A stretch of 64,000 bases of DNA from Eutypa lata (Eukaryota; Ascomycota; Sordariomycetes; Xylariales; Diatrypaceae): positions 4,051,809 to 4,115,808 of the forward strand of contig JAKULF010000001.1 of the NCBI GenBank assembly GCA_022661535.1, in the 5' to 3' direction. Of this stretch, positions 12,235 to 25,320 are shown piece by piece. The first letter of the stretch is position 1, and every line of letters starts with the position of its first letter. The notes below the pieces were generated by a model. The model ran no database searches and was not told where the DNA came from. It saw nothing but the letters and a program-made list of their open reading frames with translations. Made by a program: the position numbers and the translations under genes.

Positions 12235-13833
12235 ATGAGGGATATAAACGCATCCAGCCTTACGAAACCCCAAGGGGTAGCACCTCCATTAGGAGCAACG
12301 CCACGCAGCCTCCAGGACCCTCCCTCACTGGCTCCTTTAGCGCAGAGCCTTATGATCGTGACTTTGGTAATCATGTTCTTCTTTCTTGCCTTGCGTCTGT
12401 ATATTCGGTTAAGAGTAACGCATTCTTTTGGTCTAGATGATTGTAAGCCTTCCCCCGATTGATTAAACATGACAAGTTACGCGCTAATGCAATGGACCTT
12501 AGTCTTATGTATGATGTCGGCCGTAAGTAATCGATTTATACTAACTAATATACGGAATGTTCATTAACATAGTTTACAAGGCCATGATAACTGTCTATTG
12601 GGGTACTATGTTTTATGGTATATGCCAACCGGTTTTCTTTTCATTTGATTCAACCGCGTGGCCAGTATTGCTGATCGTAATAGCTGGCAACCCGTGGGAT
12701 AACGAGCAGTGGATCACGCTGGCGACTCAAATGGTTGTCGCTACTATTAAGGTAATGGTACTAAGCCGTATTCTTTCTTCGAAATTCTCTAAAAATGACC
12801 TAGGCATCACTTTGGTCGATATGTACATACTGTGTAGCGGCAATCTTTCTCAAATCATCGCTAGCCGCCCTATATCTCCGGATCTTTCAACCATCCAAAG
12901 GGGCAAGGGGTATTATATATATTTCTATCGTACCCATTTTGATATTCTACACCGTCGTCCTATTCGTCAGTATAGCAAAGTGCGTCCCAACATTGGCGGA
13001 AGGGTCCAATGCGGAAACTAGCCCGGAAGACAACGACGTGTCGCATATATCCGATACACTTGAGATAACACAGGCCCGTACCGCGGCTGTAGACATGTTA
13101 AGAGACATAGGTATTGCCATAAGTATTTTCAGTGTTATCACTGATTTCTACTTCCTCATCTTGCCAGCAGGCTTAATCCTTAACATTCAGCTTCCACCAA
13201 AGCGAAAACTGGGAATAAGCCTCATATTTCTCACAGGATTATTGTACGTGACGGTAGCCCATGAAACGTTTGGTGGGATTGTAGCTGACAAAAAGTAATA
13301 GGGCTTGTGCGTTTGCTATCGCAGGTACGATATGTCGCTTCAAATTATTTGATGGGGGTGACACCGTTTGGTTAGGAACTGTGACTCTGGGCTTGGGGTA
13401 AGTGTACTGATGAATCTGCCAGCTAAGAATATAGCTAATTATGTGAACGTGGAGTGTCGCGGAGATCAATCTTGCGATAGCATGTAGTTGCATGCCCGTA
13501 TGTTTTGCGGTGCTGCGGCGACTAGCAGTGGAAAAGGCATGGGGCTACTTCGTAGGGTTTGTCTCAATCAAAAGGACCGGGGGCGGTGGTTCTCTCATCA
13601 AGCGGCATTGTCATGAACTGGGGAACATTCCAGAAGAATACCTACCGAAAATCCCAAAGGCTACAATTACAGGATTGCGATCGTTCATACGGAAGGCACA
13701 CCGTTCAAGGTCTAAATCGCCCATCGAACTATCTACGTACGCTAAACTCGCCTCAGTCGCCTCGATAGATGAGCATTATCACTCCTATTTAAAGGATTCC
13801 CGGGCTCTAGCAATTCCAAAACCTGTCTTGTAA
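12235..13833 (+). CDS. Rhodopsin/PTH11-like integral membrane protein
   Basis: Seven-helix fungal membrane protein of the rhodopsin-domain/PTH11-like group, often proposed as surface receptors in plant-associated fungi; no ligand can be assigned. Six exons join in frame: 12235-12442, 12503-12522 (20 nt), 12581-12751, 12804-13243, 13302-13397 and 13455-13833, giving 437 residues. Family landmarks are the first helix followed by LRLYIRLRVTHSFGLDDFLC, KSSLAALYLRIFQPSKG, the FYTVVLF..AKCVP helix/Cys segment, ITDFYFLILP followed by QLPPKRKLGIS, and AEINLAIACSCMPV in the last helix. A basic, Ser-rich cytoplasmic tail of ~120 residues follows. The splice model was built by matching these motifs, so the small exons are inferred. 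Helix 2-3 (12581-12751) is the least typical part. Confidence 0.75.
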
Positions 13834-14300
13834 CTAAGGGACGAACCACCTCTCCCTTCAGTTACACCAAAGGAGTTACATGGGCTTTCATAACACGTTC
13901 ATAACATGGAGGAATTCATGAAAGTCTTCTGAAACCTTTACGGATGGCTTGTCCCTCGAGGTGGTTTATCTTTAACACGGATTCCCATCGCTGTAGGAAA
14001 TGGCGTGTTTTATAGAAAATATATTCTGAAATTATCCTTCACATTGATGTAGGCACAACGACTATTATGACAAAATCTATGATATGAGGATATCTATGAA
14101 ATCTTATATCGGCATGTAGTCACCAGCTAAACTTGGAAAGTTCGACGAGTGCTTCCTTACTATTGACCATATGCAAAACATCTTCATTTTACATTCAGAT
14201 AACACTGCTACCTTCCTAACATTGAGCGTTGCAATATAGATATACTTCTCGCTGCCGAGCCCCCCCACCCTGAAAATTGGAACTAACGTGTGTGCATAAC
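13834..14300. other. Intergenic between convergent genes
   Basis: Terminator space between the PTH11-like gene (plus) and the DUF1996 gene (minus). Nothing specific is seen. Confidence 0.5.
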
Positions 14301-15733
14301 TTACATAGTTCCTGGGAGCTTTTCGAGCCCTGCAATGCGATTAGTTTAACAGACTCACTACTGTATCAAAGATGATGTCAAAGTCGACTTACACCCATCA
14401 ACAGGCTCATCGACCTTGTTTTGCACAGCACACTTGTTGGCGTCATCGAAGCTTTGGGTGGTCAGTTCGGTGCAAGTGGCACCAAAGCAATTGGCGTCAA
14501 TAGCTCTCTGCAGTGCATCATCCTTCCAACCGAACATGTAGTCCCCATGTTGACCGTAGCCAGTGCTACAGAAAATTCCGATTTAGTATCACGAAAGGGT
14601 TGGAATACTCTACAATGCCCAACTTACTTGTCACCAAAGCTAAGATAAAATGGCTGAGAACCATCCTCGGGCCATACTTCGGGGTCGTTAAAAGGAGCCG
14701 TGTCCCAGATGACCTCATACATCAATTGCGGAAGTTTGACAGGATGGGTGTCAGGACAAGGCCCGTTGGACTCAAAGGTCCCTTCAGCAGGGTAGGAGAC
14801 ATGGGTTGCGTGATCAGGGCTGTCGAGATTCTCCCCATCCCAGCAGCTAGAGATACACCTGTTAGGTCCAAGCCTAATGTGGGATACAGACAGCTTACGT
14901 TGGGAATCTAACAGTCGTGCGGATTCCACCCGGGCAGGCCTTGTTAGGTAGCTCAACGGTGTCGACGGATGGATCCGAGCAGGGCGCATAGTCGTCACCC
15001 CCAAAGTTTGGGGCGTTGTAGCATCTGAAGCAGGAACCATTCCATTTGGTGATACCACCAGGCGCTCTCTGTGCAGCATCTCCAGCAATCATTCGGAACC
15101 CCTATTGACAATATCAGAACCACTATAGCAGGTGGCGAAGAATGTAAAGTTATTGAAATGTACCGGTTTGAACGCAGTAGCTTTCGAATCATCGTATGGG
15201 CCTGTATAGTACACTGTCATACCTCCAACCTCGCCATCTAGGAATCGGTTCGGAACCTGTTTCACACGCATGTAAGTCCCGTTGCGCGCCTGGAAGTATA
15301 AGTTCGCCGTCCAGTAGTTCGAGAGGTCTTCGCTGAAGCTGCACGTGGTGCAGTTTGCAAGTTGAGAAACATCAGACTCGGGAATGGCTTCGGCAAATGC
15401 ATTCTATGGCCTTTTAGTCAGCGAGGCACACGGACGTGAAAGGTCAGCGACTCTACGAACCCCTCCAACCACCTAAACATAAGTTAGTATGTGACCTGAT
15501 TAGGGGGGTGACGTATAATTCTCTACGTGCCTGATGGACATGCGGCGAAGGAATTTCACCGGGTGTCACGAGTCTGCGATTCGTCAATAGAGTGAGCACT
15601 CATAGCCATGTATGACGACTGCTCACGGATCGAGCCGCTCAACTACAACCGTTGAGCATCCAAAACGCAACACAGCACCGGCCTGAATGCTAGGCGTAAG
15701 AAGCCCAACAGCGGTAAGAAACCTTAGTTGCAT
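14301..15733 (-). CDS. Secreted DUF1996 protein
   Basis: Extracellular protein of the fungal DUF1996 family, biochemical role unknown. Reading the minus strand, eight exons join in frame: 15733-15627, 15573-15531, 15472-15461, 15403-15164, 15101-14899, 14846-14628, 14565-14393 and 14329-14301, for 341 residues. A signal peptide (MQLRFLTAVGLLTPSIQAGA) is followed by conserved blocks: GEIPSPHVHQVVGGNAF, CTTCSFSEDLSNYWTANLYF, GGMTVYYTG, FRMIAG, CWDGENLDSPDHATHVSYP, LPQLMYEVIWDT, WPEDGSQPF, GYGQHGDYMFGW and a DGWLEKLPG C-terminus. Two gene-structure oddities are a 12-nt exon encoding VVGG, and an upstream intron (15473-15530) with a GC rather than GT donor. Conserved cysteines suggest a disulfide-stabilised secreted fold. 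Confidence 0.85.
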
Positions 15734-17022
15734 ATTTGTTTTGATAGACCTTTTATTGCTGGTTCTCACAAGACTTCTACAACCTGGAGTAAAAGGACAG
15801 TGTGCTGATAAAACGAAGAAGTTAGGATTGCCATTTTAAATGTTCGTAATAACTACGTCTTGGTCGGCAGTCGGGTCCCAGGACTATTTCCATAGTTGAC
15901 CCTACGGTTCACAACTCCCGGGGGATAAATAATGATTTAAGAATAATGATGCAATGTGATAATCTTCAAGGAGTAACGTTATTAACCACACATTGAAAGC
16001 TTCCTCTTACCGGCTTGAACCTACTATATTTTTTAATCTCTGATTGGACCGGGTATTATTCGAACTTATAGTGATGACAATCAAAACTGCACCACAGCGA
16101 ATCACAACAAGCATTGTTTCGGCAGTCGGATAGTTACGTGCGACAAGGCAAACATGACTAACAAATATTTCGTGAGTATCTATAAATAAATCCCGGATGA
16201 ACTAGAACTCATTCAAATCGTGGTAACAGCTAGTTGACTATATTCAACCTATGGGGTTGGCGTGTTGGACTGCCTCCTAATTGATAGTACGTTGACCAGG
16301 GTAACCTAGGATAAAAGAACAGGTAAATCACCATTTCTTTCCTAAGCAAATACACAGTAGCTATCTGAGTGGTATATTCAGATCTTGAGTTTGAGGAGGC
16401 TTCAACGTAATTGCATAAAGCAGTACCTAGTTATCATGGTATATACAGTCTCGTTCATAGAGTAATGCCAGCCACCAACTACCTTCGTAAAATCCCCCGG
16501 TTAAGGAATATGGGACGTGTCTGTAGCTGAACTGTTTTTGTTTTGCTTTTTACCTAGCTACATCTAACTAAGAGCCACATGGAGCTATTCGTAACAATTC
16601 TCTTGGTCGCCTGTCGCAGGGAGAGCACTGACTACTGTGCTTCGCTAGACAATTACGAGCAGTCAGGGGAGGGCACATGACAGTGAGTTTAGGAGGTTGC
16701 GTACTTTTGACTGCTTTAAAAATTCATGTGTGTCATTTCATAGCATTTCTAGAATGTCACAATTGGAGCTACCAAGTTACGACCTCGTAGGACTATCTTA
16801 GGTTAATGAATCTTTAATATTCCCTAGATATTAACAGTTCTATCCTAAAAGCTCAATAGCTAAATAATAACATAATAGCTTTCACCAGAAACAACTTTTG
16901 ACCAATATAGAAGATTGTGGTAACAAGTTCTTTGACGCATTCATCAATCCATGTATGCGAACATGACAATTATTCTTGCCCTAGAGAATAAACAAAGTCA
17001 TAATCACAGGAGGGGCCACATC
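15734..17022. other. Gene-poor intergenic
   Basis: About 1.3 kb of moderately AT-rich DNA with stops in all frames. No gene, RNA or repeat is recognised. Confidence 0.5.
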
Positions 17023-17701
17023 CTAACTAAATATCTCTCTTAAGAGAAACTTCAATAGTCCCTGACACTTTGCCTTCTCTTTCGGGAAAACCTTCTTTGT
17101 TGATATTGTGTATTTCTGAAGCTCCTCCAAGTTCGAGAATGTTTTGACCTTCTCTCCTGTTCGTTCGCAATCCACAAAATCGACAAGGTTGACGTGGAGA
17201 CGTGAAACTTTCTAGCGATGTAGAGAATGTTAATATACTTATTTCGACTAACAAGAGCGGAGGTAGTCAATTACACACCTGGCAGCAATCCTTGACTTGA
17301 TCAGGGATGGGTGAGATTTGAAGAGCCTTGCAAAGCTTCTGCCACGACCACAGTGCATTTGGATCCGTTCCGTAGATAGTTCCAAACTCCTTGATCATGG
17401 CCTCTTTGAAGTCACGCTTGGCCTGGCGTTCTTGGGGACTTTTTTTCTTCCATTTATGGAATCGACATAGTGCTCTGAACTCGTCCCAAACCGGTGCAGT
17501 TGGGTCATGATTAACATAAGAGTGCTTCGCGAAGAATGCATAAATTGGCCCTCGATCTTGCTTCTTGCCGGTGGTACTGTAGTTGCAACTATTGTACAAA
17601 TTGGACTTGGTCGATCTCGAACGGATCTGGTGAAATCTGCTGTGTATTCCAACTGTGAAAAATAGAGATCTTCTAAGTTCAACGCAAATTTTCTTCATCA
17701 T
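17023..17701 (-). CDS. Conserved fungal hypothetical (small domain protein)
   Basis: Two exons on the minus strand (17701-17279 and 17211-17023, 67-nt intron) give 203 residues. The central part resembles a conserved domain found at the C-terminus of many Pezizomycotina hypothetical proteins: AFFAKHSYVNHDPTAPVWDEF, an FHKWKKKS..E block, EFGTIYGTDPNALWSWQKLC, IPDQVKDC, then after the intron HVNLVDFVDC and VFPKEKAKCQGLLKFLL. Function is unknown. The N-terminal ~45 residues look unrelated to the domain and may be a poorly defined leader; a longer ancestral N-terminus could have been lost, since AT-rich DNA begins immediately upstream. I recognise the domain pattern but know no role for it. Confidence 0.55.
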
Positions 17702-18442
17702 TGTAGATGAAAGAGTTAATACGTATGGCGTGTTATAATGATGAGATAAAAAGTAAAAGTTAAATATCTCGTCGAGGTCTTAATAATCAAATATTTATGA
17801 AGAGCTCTTTATGAATTGTTGGCCCTATGCCGTTTGCTATACAAGTAGGCTCCCGATATTCTACCCATTTCCGTTTACAATTATTTATATAATAAGTATT
17901 ATGTTTTTATTTTATTTAATAAACTTTTTTTTTAACTAAAGATTAACTTATTAAACCCAAGTTTAAAAGCCTCTTTTAACATATTATTAAAATTTATTAA
18001 TATCGCAATTAAATAAGTTATCATCATTAACCAGGTTTTGATAAATCAAATGTCCAAATGTTTAATAATACGTTTCCTTTAACGACATTGTTCTATCGCT
18101 TGTACACTTCGTTTCACACCTTTTGGAAGATTTCCACCAACAGCACCGAATCTGATAGCCTATATTATCATTCCTCAATCATAGTTTTTAATCTCGGCAT
18201 TAGGCTTATTAGATTCGGTAAAAGATCGGGCGCCCAAACGTTATTTGTTTGGACGCTTATTATGGCTTATATATTCCTACAAGGCTTTAGTGCCTCGGTC
18301 CTCATCTCTTATCATAAAGAGTTAATCAGGGATCGTCATTATAGTTATGGCAACCCTCGCAAATAATACAGTCAGTCATCGTTTAATATATAGTCTTCAT
18401 GATACAAAACGTCAGTAGTATCACTATCTTAACAAACAATTA
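17702..18442. other. AT-rich spacer
   Basis: 17.7-18.06 kb is strongly AT-rich with long A/T runs, like a decayed repeat. An ORF at 18058-18366 has membrane-like stretches but no family signature and is not called. Confidence 0.45.
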
Positions 18443-18676
18443 CTAGGAGGGCGTAGCAGATAAACGTATCATTAGTCGTACGGAACACAGAGTTACCATC
18501 CCGCCATCCTGGTTCGGAATCAAGGTGTAATTACCAACCCTGAATTCTTGCTTCCCGTCGGTCTGCGCGTCATGTATATCGTAGCTGAATGACGTGACAT
18601 TATACGGACCACAGGCTGACGAACGCATGCCGAATACTGGGAATGTAACGTACCTAACATAATTATCTGCGGGCAC
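18443..18676 (-). other. Weak ORF, possible remnant of a secreted protein
   Basis: A minus-strand open stretch contains NVTSFSYDIHDAQTDG and a short C-terminal part with Cys and N-glycosylation-like sites. I do not recognise a family, and no convincing upstream exon or signal peptide was found. It may be the end of a decayed small secreted-protein gene or chance. Confidence 0.2.
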
Positions 18677-20452
18677 TAAAGTTACCGGTGAGTCTGTGTA
18701 CCGAAAAATGGGGGTAAAGGGTATAGCAGATCTGCAAGGTAAACAGAAGTTGTGTGATTAGTGACATTTTACGTAAGTACCCGTAGTTTCTGTCACTTAT
18801 GATATGGTCTTCTTTAAACTAAACTGTGGGGGTTCAAGGGGTTCTGACATTATGAACAAATATGCAAATTGACATGAAGATTGTGATGTGCATTCACGCC
18901 TTACACTACGCTATGATATCTATACTATATATATTGTTTTTGTGTTCAAGGTACGGGCATTCATTAAGGTCTAGTGAGTTTATCTTAAAGAAAATTAGAT
19001 CACAGCACAATTACGGAGGGGGGGGTTGTAAGGTCGGGGTGGCAGCACAGGACTATAATGGTCGATACCCCCTGTCCCTCTCCCGACCCAGAACAAACTT
19101 CGATAACCCTTTCAATAAGGTACATCCCGAAGGTTCCTATTTAAAGTTAGTAAACCGGGTAGAAGTCAATATGTCCACGAGCGGCCCCTCAAATGCAACA
19201 TCCCGATCTCAATAAGATAGGTAGCATTGCAAATAAAGAAAAAGAGGGGTCATTTGCCTAGATCGTGTAGAACTTAAAGCCGGGAACTGAATTATTTTCC
19301 TGTATACGGAAGAAAATTAAGAGAGCGCTGGAGCAAAAAGAAATGTTATTAATTGATAATATCATAATAGCTATCCTCATTAGGCGGGAGTACAAAAGTA
19401 GGGCGTGGACGCTTTAGTCTAAGGCGATTACTACAGGACATCTTCCAGTGATATTATATGTTAGTTAAGTGCATCGTCTCCACATGCTTATATAATGATT
19501 ATGACTTCCTATAACGACTTATGTCTAGGGCTATGAGGGATTGACTCTAGGATACATTGTCACCTTCATTCCATTCGACGAGTAATGGGTTTAGTAGAAG
19601 CAGGGGATTATAAAAACAATTATAGAAAAGAGCAAATATAGGCCTTGCCACCTGATCACCTCCGCTGATACCAGATGCATCTACCCGGTTTCAAGCTTAA
19701 TTTTCGGAACAGGGACGCACATTCAAGGTGAGTTAGACGAGAGGATACTCTTGAGATACTTAGACGTAGTTCCCTCGGATTCTTATCACCCATCTTATCG
19801 AGGTACATCGAAACCTAGGAGTCATTGCCTTTAGGGTGAAGACCTCCCTAAACATTGCTATTATCACTGGCACGCGAACCGCTCAAAGAAAATTATACAT
19901 CTCCGAAGTTGCTAACTGGGGTGTTACTATTATGAAACGAAATCAGGATTTGAGAACTGCATGGCGGAAACGATTGGGTAATAGCTTGCGATATATAGCG
20001 CTGCAACCACGACAGCGTAGCCTTTAAGGTCCAGTGACTATAAACATCCCACCTAGTTGGTCGTGTCGCGATGGTGTGAAGCTGTCTGGCTTGCTGCAAA
20101 TGCAACCTTCTCCGCATCTCGAGATAACGACATCCTTGGTATTGGCCTCATCCTGTTGCCTACTTGACAGATATGTACGTGGCGTTCACATACAGGGTTT
20201 TGTACATTGACAGGTCAACGTTGTGGTATTAAATATGTCGTCGCGGGTGCCACACCCGGGCCAAGAAACGGTATGAACATAAGAGGCATATATAACCCAC
20301 ACCCTATGAATAAAGTTTACTTGATCTAGGTCTTAAGTGACTTCTTTCATGTTCTTCGACAGCATATGTACTCATCATTGACCTAATTTTAAGTTACAAC
20401 GTAGTTCACCACGTATCCCTCTCGGCGGCACAAATCAAAGACGTTCTACGAG
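18677..20452. other. Gene-poor intergenic
   Basis: About 1.8 kb with no supported gene. ORFs at 18862-19215 and 19836-20027 show no domain. The last few hundred bases form the promoter region of the P450 gene. Confidence 0.45.
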
Positions 20453-22134
20453 ATGGGGGGCATTCTTGCATTCCCTATCAGCTTCAGCGTTTGGCTGGCC
20501 GTACTATATGCCATCGCGCGCCTTACCCAATTCTCACTGCGCTCGCTTCCAGGGAAACACTACCCTCCAGGACCACGCTCCTTCCCATTTATCGGGAATG
20601 TGCTTCACTTTGCAAGCGATAAACCCTTCCTCCAATTTACCAAGCTAGGCAAAAAGTACGGCGAGATTGTCGGCCTCAAGGCAGGCCCTGCCAATATAGT
20701 TATCATAAACAGCGTAAATCTCGTCCGCGAGCTCCTTGAGAAACGGGGGCGCATCTACTCTGGTCGCCCTTTCGACTATATCCCCAAGGAGCATGTCGTC
20801 CGTGACTCCAAACACATCGTCTTCCTCCAGAACGATGACTATCTACGGCAATGGCGCACGGCGGTCCGCTACATCCTCGGTTCCAGTGCTGCTGAGCATG
20901 TCTTACCATTGCAGGAGGCCGCTGCCGCTGATCTGATGATGAACCTGGTGGAGAACCCAGCTAACTTTCTCGAACAGTTTCGGGTCTGGGCTCTCATTGT
21001 ACCGATGCGCACCATATGCGGCGACCGGACAGCCAGGAAGAACCGCGAGCTCCAGAATTGGTTCTTCGACGTTCAAGAAAAGTGGCTGAGCTTGCTCACT
21101 CCCGGAACAACGCCCCCTGTTGAGATCTTCCCAATCATGAAATACATGCCAGAGTCCCTCTCTGGATGGAAGCGGACCGCTAGATCCCTACGTAAGAACC
21201 AGACTGGCTTTTACTACATGATGCTTGACAAAGCGAAGAGGGAGTTTGAAGAGAACTCTGCGTCATCGGACCCGACTGCTAAAACGTACGAGTCATTAAT
21301 GGCAAAGGTTCTAAGGGAACAGCAGGATGGCAAGAAGGAGTTTGACACTGACGGGCTTGCGTATCTCGGAGGTGGATTGTTCGATGCTGCTATCGACACA
21401 ACATACTCCTCCGCTCTGACCTTCATGATGGCCTTAGCTGCGAACCCAGACATCACGAAGCGGGCCCAGGCAGAAGTCGATGCTCTACACGGCTCTGATT
21501 TTCCTCCACGAGTCGAAGATATGGGGAGTTTGCCCTATCTCAAGGCCTGCTATCTCGAGGTACGTAAAGTCTTGCCATTGCCCAAATAAATACCAACACA
21601 CTAGTGTCACCGACTCACTAATAATGATGGTGTCAGATGTTACGATGGAGACCAGTTGTTCCGACCTTGCTACCCCACCTCCTAGAGACCGACGACACCG
21701 TGGGAGGCTACCACTTGGAAAAGGGAACGGTGCTTATCCAAAACACGTGGGGCATAAACCATGACCCGGAAGTCTTCGAGAATCCGGAGGAGTTCAACCC
21801 CGACCGTTTCGTAGACAATCCCTACGGAACCAAGATGAGCGCGGACGAAGCAAGAGCTGCGGGGCGGAAGCAGACCTATATCTTTGGCGTCGGTCGCCGC
21901 AAGTGCCCCGGTGACGTCTTCGCACAGAACAGCGTCTTGTTGGCCATGGCTAAGCTTGTGTGGGGATTCAACATGATCCCAACAGCGCCGATTGATACCG
22001 ATGTAGAGACGGGCTTTCACGATGGCCTGGTGATATCGCCGGAGAATCTAAAGGTCGATTTTGTTCCACGGTCGGACGAGCATCGTTTGGCTCTTGTGAA
22101 TGATTTTCAGAGACTGACTCACTTGCTTGAGTAG
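20453..22134 (+). CDS. Cytochrome P450 monooxygenase (OrdA/CYP64-like)
   Basis: Membrane-anchored microsomal P450 of the type common in fungal secondary metabolism. Two exons (20453-21559 and 21637-22134) give 534 residues. An N-terminal anchor helix is followed by the proline-rich hinge YPPGPRSFPFIGN. The I-helix region has LFDAAIDTTYSS, the K-helix ExxR is EMLR at the exon junction, the PERF-type motif is FNPDRF, and the heme loop FGVGRRKCPG has the Cys ligand. All catalytic landmarks are intact. It lies about 3 kb from a RiPP precursor gene and is a candidate left-end member of that cluster, acting as a tailoring hydroxylase or oxidase. That link is inference from position only. Confidence 0.9.
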
Positions 22135-22249
22135 TTGAGGGCTACAAATGAAGACAAGGGAGATTAATTAAGTCGGAAGGAGTGTACACCATTGATTTCT
22201 TTAAATAACTCTTTTTACCTTTATGCAATTTATGAAAATAAATTCGGAC

Positions 22250-22432
22250 AGCCATAATGCAGGTATAGGTCAGATATTGCCAGAACGCTTGGTTCTATAT
22301 TCGTATCTAAGTCAAACATCTTAGGCTAGATATAGCCTCATACACCTTACTGCTTGCTGTCTTGCCATTGATGTCTTGGCTCCTTAGAGCCCCTTTGACC
22401 TCGTTTGCCCCTTTTAGGAAACCTTGCATTAC
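22250..22432 (-). repeat. ~180-bp interspersed repeat, copy 1
   Basis: Read on the minus strand, it starts CAAGGTTTCCTAAAAGGGG and continues through GGCAAGACAGC, GGCTATATCTAGCCT and ACTTAGATACGAATATAGAACC to CTGGCAATATCTGACC. The same ordered blocks occur at 36.57-36.77 kb on the plus strand. Copy 1 lacks the inverted end present in copy 2, so it looks truncated. Confidence 0.6.
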
Positions 22433-23687
22433 TTTGACAATACTACATAAAAATAAAATAAATTAATACGCTCAGCAGATAGGGTAAATGTAGTGCTCTG
22501 AGCGATGAAGGTGGGTGCTCTGCACCCAGGGCTTTGGGATTGTATGCAAATGGGCTGCTCCGCAGTCACCAGCAACCTACATAGTTACATACTTAGTCAA
22601 CAATGATAGCTGCAGTCATTACATACCACACAGCAATACACAATAAATGCGCCCCGAAATCTAACGTATTAATTTAATTGAATATATTTAATCTTGGTGT
22701 ATAGAAAATGTTCAATAATTAAAAGACCTTAACAATATAGACTATCAGTGATATAATAAAGCAAAGATGCTTCTTGTGCGTTTTCTCGTTTATTAATTGT
22801 CTCTTTATTTTTAAAATATGCTGCTATAGCGAACTTAACAGGGAAACCCCTATCCATATCAAGCGAGGATAAGCAAGGGTACAAACATGGGCATTCACCC
22901 TGATCTTTCTCTGGCATATCCTAAGCCTAAGAAAATTAAACGAAAAAGAAGGTGAAAGTTTCGTAACGTGCCCGCCTAGGACCCTACTACTACATAAGAT
23001 CTAAATGGTCCAACACTAGATGGTCTGGGGTGCCGTCCTCACTTGAGCGAATGTCGCTGCTAACGTTAATAACTTGGACTTGGGTTTAGTTCGAGTTTCT
23101 GAAAGCTGATGACCGCCCTGTTAATTTCCGGTGCTGTGGTGGACTTTTCCCCGCAGCATTGGGTTGTCTGTTGCCGGGCGTTACGGCTACGAGTGCGGAC
23201 AGCCTTGCCCCTCGTAGACCTGCGTAGGTGAGCAATTAAGTTTGACATAACTTAGGCTGGCCGTCAGAGCTTAGGATTGAAACTCCGGCGATGAGAACAC
23301 GCTTGTAGAATCTGCTAGTGCTACTCTCATTCTGTCAAGTCTCACTTCACGAGCGAGATGTGTGGACTTGGGGCTTACTTCCAGACTTCGCCCCACTCCT
23401 CCGATACTACTCGTTCTATCGAAAGATAGCGTAAAGGGTAACTAGATCATGTGTGGGGTGACGCTTGGGACTCATTAGGAGAGGAAAGGTGTGCTGAAAT
23501 ACATAAATAATGAGCTTGATTGAGTATGACGATAGATAGTGTATAGGTAGGAGGAACGTCTGCTTATATACACAATCAGCCAAGCTGGAATAATCGCGGT
23601 GAGTCTCTCGAAGACTTCGACTGGCGTTGGTATTGTCAGGTATTTCAGTATTTAGTCGCGCGTGCTATGTGCCATAATATACAAAGC
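22433..23687. other. Intergenic
   Basis: No supported gene. A perfect 6-bp-stem palindrome GGGTGCTCTGCACCC lies near 22520. AT-rich between 22.6 and 22.8 kb. Confidence 0.4.
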
Positions 23688-24481
23688 CTAGAAAGCAACA
23701 GCAGCTCTGCCTTTTTCCGTGATGATATCTAGGAACGTCCTGATATACCCCCTGGTGGCAGATGGATACTGCCCTTCACACATATCACAGCCGCAGATTG
23801 TTTTATTAGCGATTGCCAGCATCCCTGTCACCTCGACGATCCAGGGAAAGCTCAGGCGTATAGGTTCTTCCTCGAATGTACGGACACCAAAAATGTGGTC
23901 TGTTAGGTCTGTGGTATCTTCCAAAACGAAGATACCCTTTTGATCCAAGTCCTCAACATTGGGGTCTGCGCCTAGGAAAGCACGTATACTCGCTGAATCC
24001 AAAGCTTTGAAGTCGCGTCTTATAACGGGTTCGACGGGGCTCCTTTTGGTGGTTAAATTGACATGGAAAATCATGACGTTGAAGACATGGTAGGATAGCG
24101 TCATGTTGACAATGCGGTCCTGGCTGAAGTCTAGGACTCGCCACTCTCCCTGAGTCTTATTCTGAGGAAGTTCTATGGAGTTGTTTTACAGAGACTCCCA
24201 CGTATCGACATCAAAATTGGTGCTGAAAAAAAAAAAAGAAAAAGAAAAAAAAAGAAAAGAAAGAAATACAGCCGTAGCTACGGGGGTCCAGGGGTTCATG
24301 TCCAGCCAAAATAGCTATTTGGTAAATGGCACCTAAGAGGCATGGTCGGCGGGCACTTGCCTGAATCGCATTGAGTCGGGTATGTTAATTCAACGTTCTT
24401 CAGAGTCTCTTTGTAAAAATTTTGATCTAGGATCGAAAACGCTACTGACTCCACCTGACATGACTGATAGGTAGCATACAC
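23688..24481 (-). pseudogene. Fragment of a fungal cell-surface/transmembrane-type protein
   Basis: Two minus-strand coding stretches. One spans ~24481-24300 with several cysteines (SCQVESVAF, CDSGKCPP). The other, ~24170-23688, begins GEWRVLDFSQDRIVNMTLSY and includes SIRAFLGADPNVEDLDQKGI. The arrangement resembles extracellular parts of large fungal transmembrane hypothetical proteins, a resemblance I recall only loosely. They are separated by a homopurine tract (24226-24266), and I see no start or N-terminal domains. Probably a truncated gene; function unknown. Confidence 0.3.
24226..24266. repeat. Poly-purine (A/G) low-complexity tract
   Basis: About 40 bases of almost pure A broken by G on the plus strand; simple-sequence DNA inside the presumed intron/gap of the fragment around it. 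Confidence 0.8.
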
Positions 24482-25320
24482 GCAGTCCGAGAGCTCATCA
24501 CAAACTATGGACCTCTATAGCTGCGGATAGTCGTTCTACCTTCAACGAAGAGGAGAATAGGATGGCGTTTCACTCTAGTGTCGTTGATTCTAGCCTGGTT
24601 TAGACCGGCCGAGTAACATGTATACGCTTTCACAAACGGAAGAAAGTCCCGAAGAGATACGCCCAATATCTCACTCTTAACTGGAGCGTTCGGGCCCTTT
24701 ACAGGATACTGTTGCTACGCATTTGGGAAGCCAATTAATTATAAAGATCCGATAAGAGAATAGTTAATAGAAACTACATCAGATATTTCCCAGAAAGAGC
24801 AATATGACTAACAATACTTCCGGATGACGAAGGTGCTGCAATGGTCTTTTGCCCATGAGCTGAAAAGGAAACACTCTACATCCGACGTTAATATTTCTGA
24901 GGACAGATAGGGGTGCAGCATTGGGGAGACACGGAACGTCGTTCTAAGACTATTGCGGTTACTAGCGAACAGCTGTGGTACGAGCGACTTGCCCAGGTCC
25001 AGGCCTGGCCCATCGTTTGGAAGTTCATGCTCATGATTCCCTACATAGATAGTATAAGTGAATGGAACAGATAAAAACAGAGAGTATCTGACAGGTGGTA
25101 AGTTCTCTTTGAAACTTGCGCCGAACGAATAAGCTAGTCGATCAAATGTTTGCTAAGCTTTAAAGAGTCACGTGGATTTTAAAATACAGTGTGATAATGA
25201 AATCATAGATTCACTCATAAAACTATAAACCTAGACACAACATCCTGATGATTACTCCACGGAACGCTCACATTCCCTATATTTACTCCCCAGAGCGCTC
25301 ACACTTCCTATATGATTCCT
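24482..25320. other. Intergenic, downstream of the RiPP precursor
   Basis: No supported gene. It contains the presumed 3' end of the precursor transcript and otherwise short ORFs only. Confidence 0.45.

Noticed and set aside
18058..18366. Membrane-like ORF of 102 codons
   Set aside because: No family motif, AT-rich surroundings, no supporting exons.
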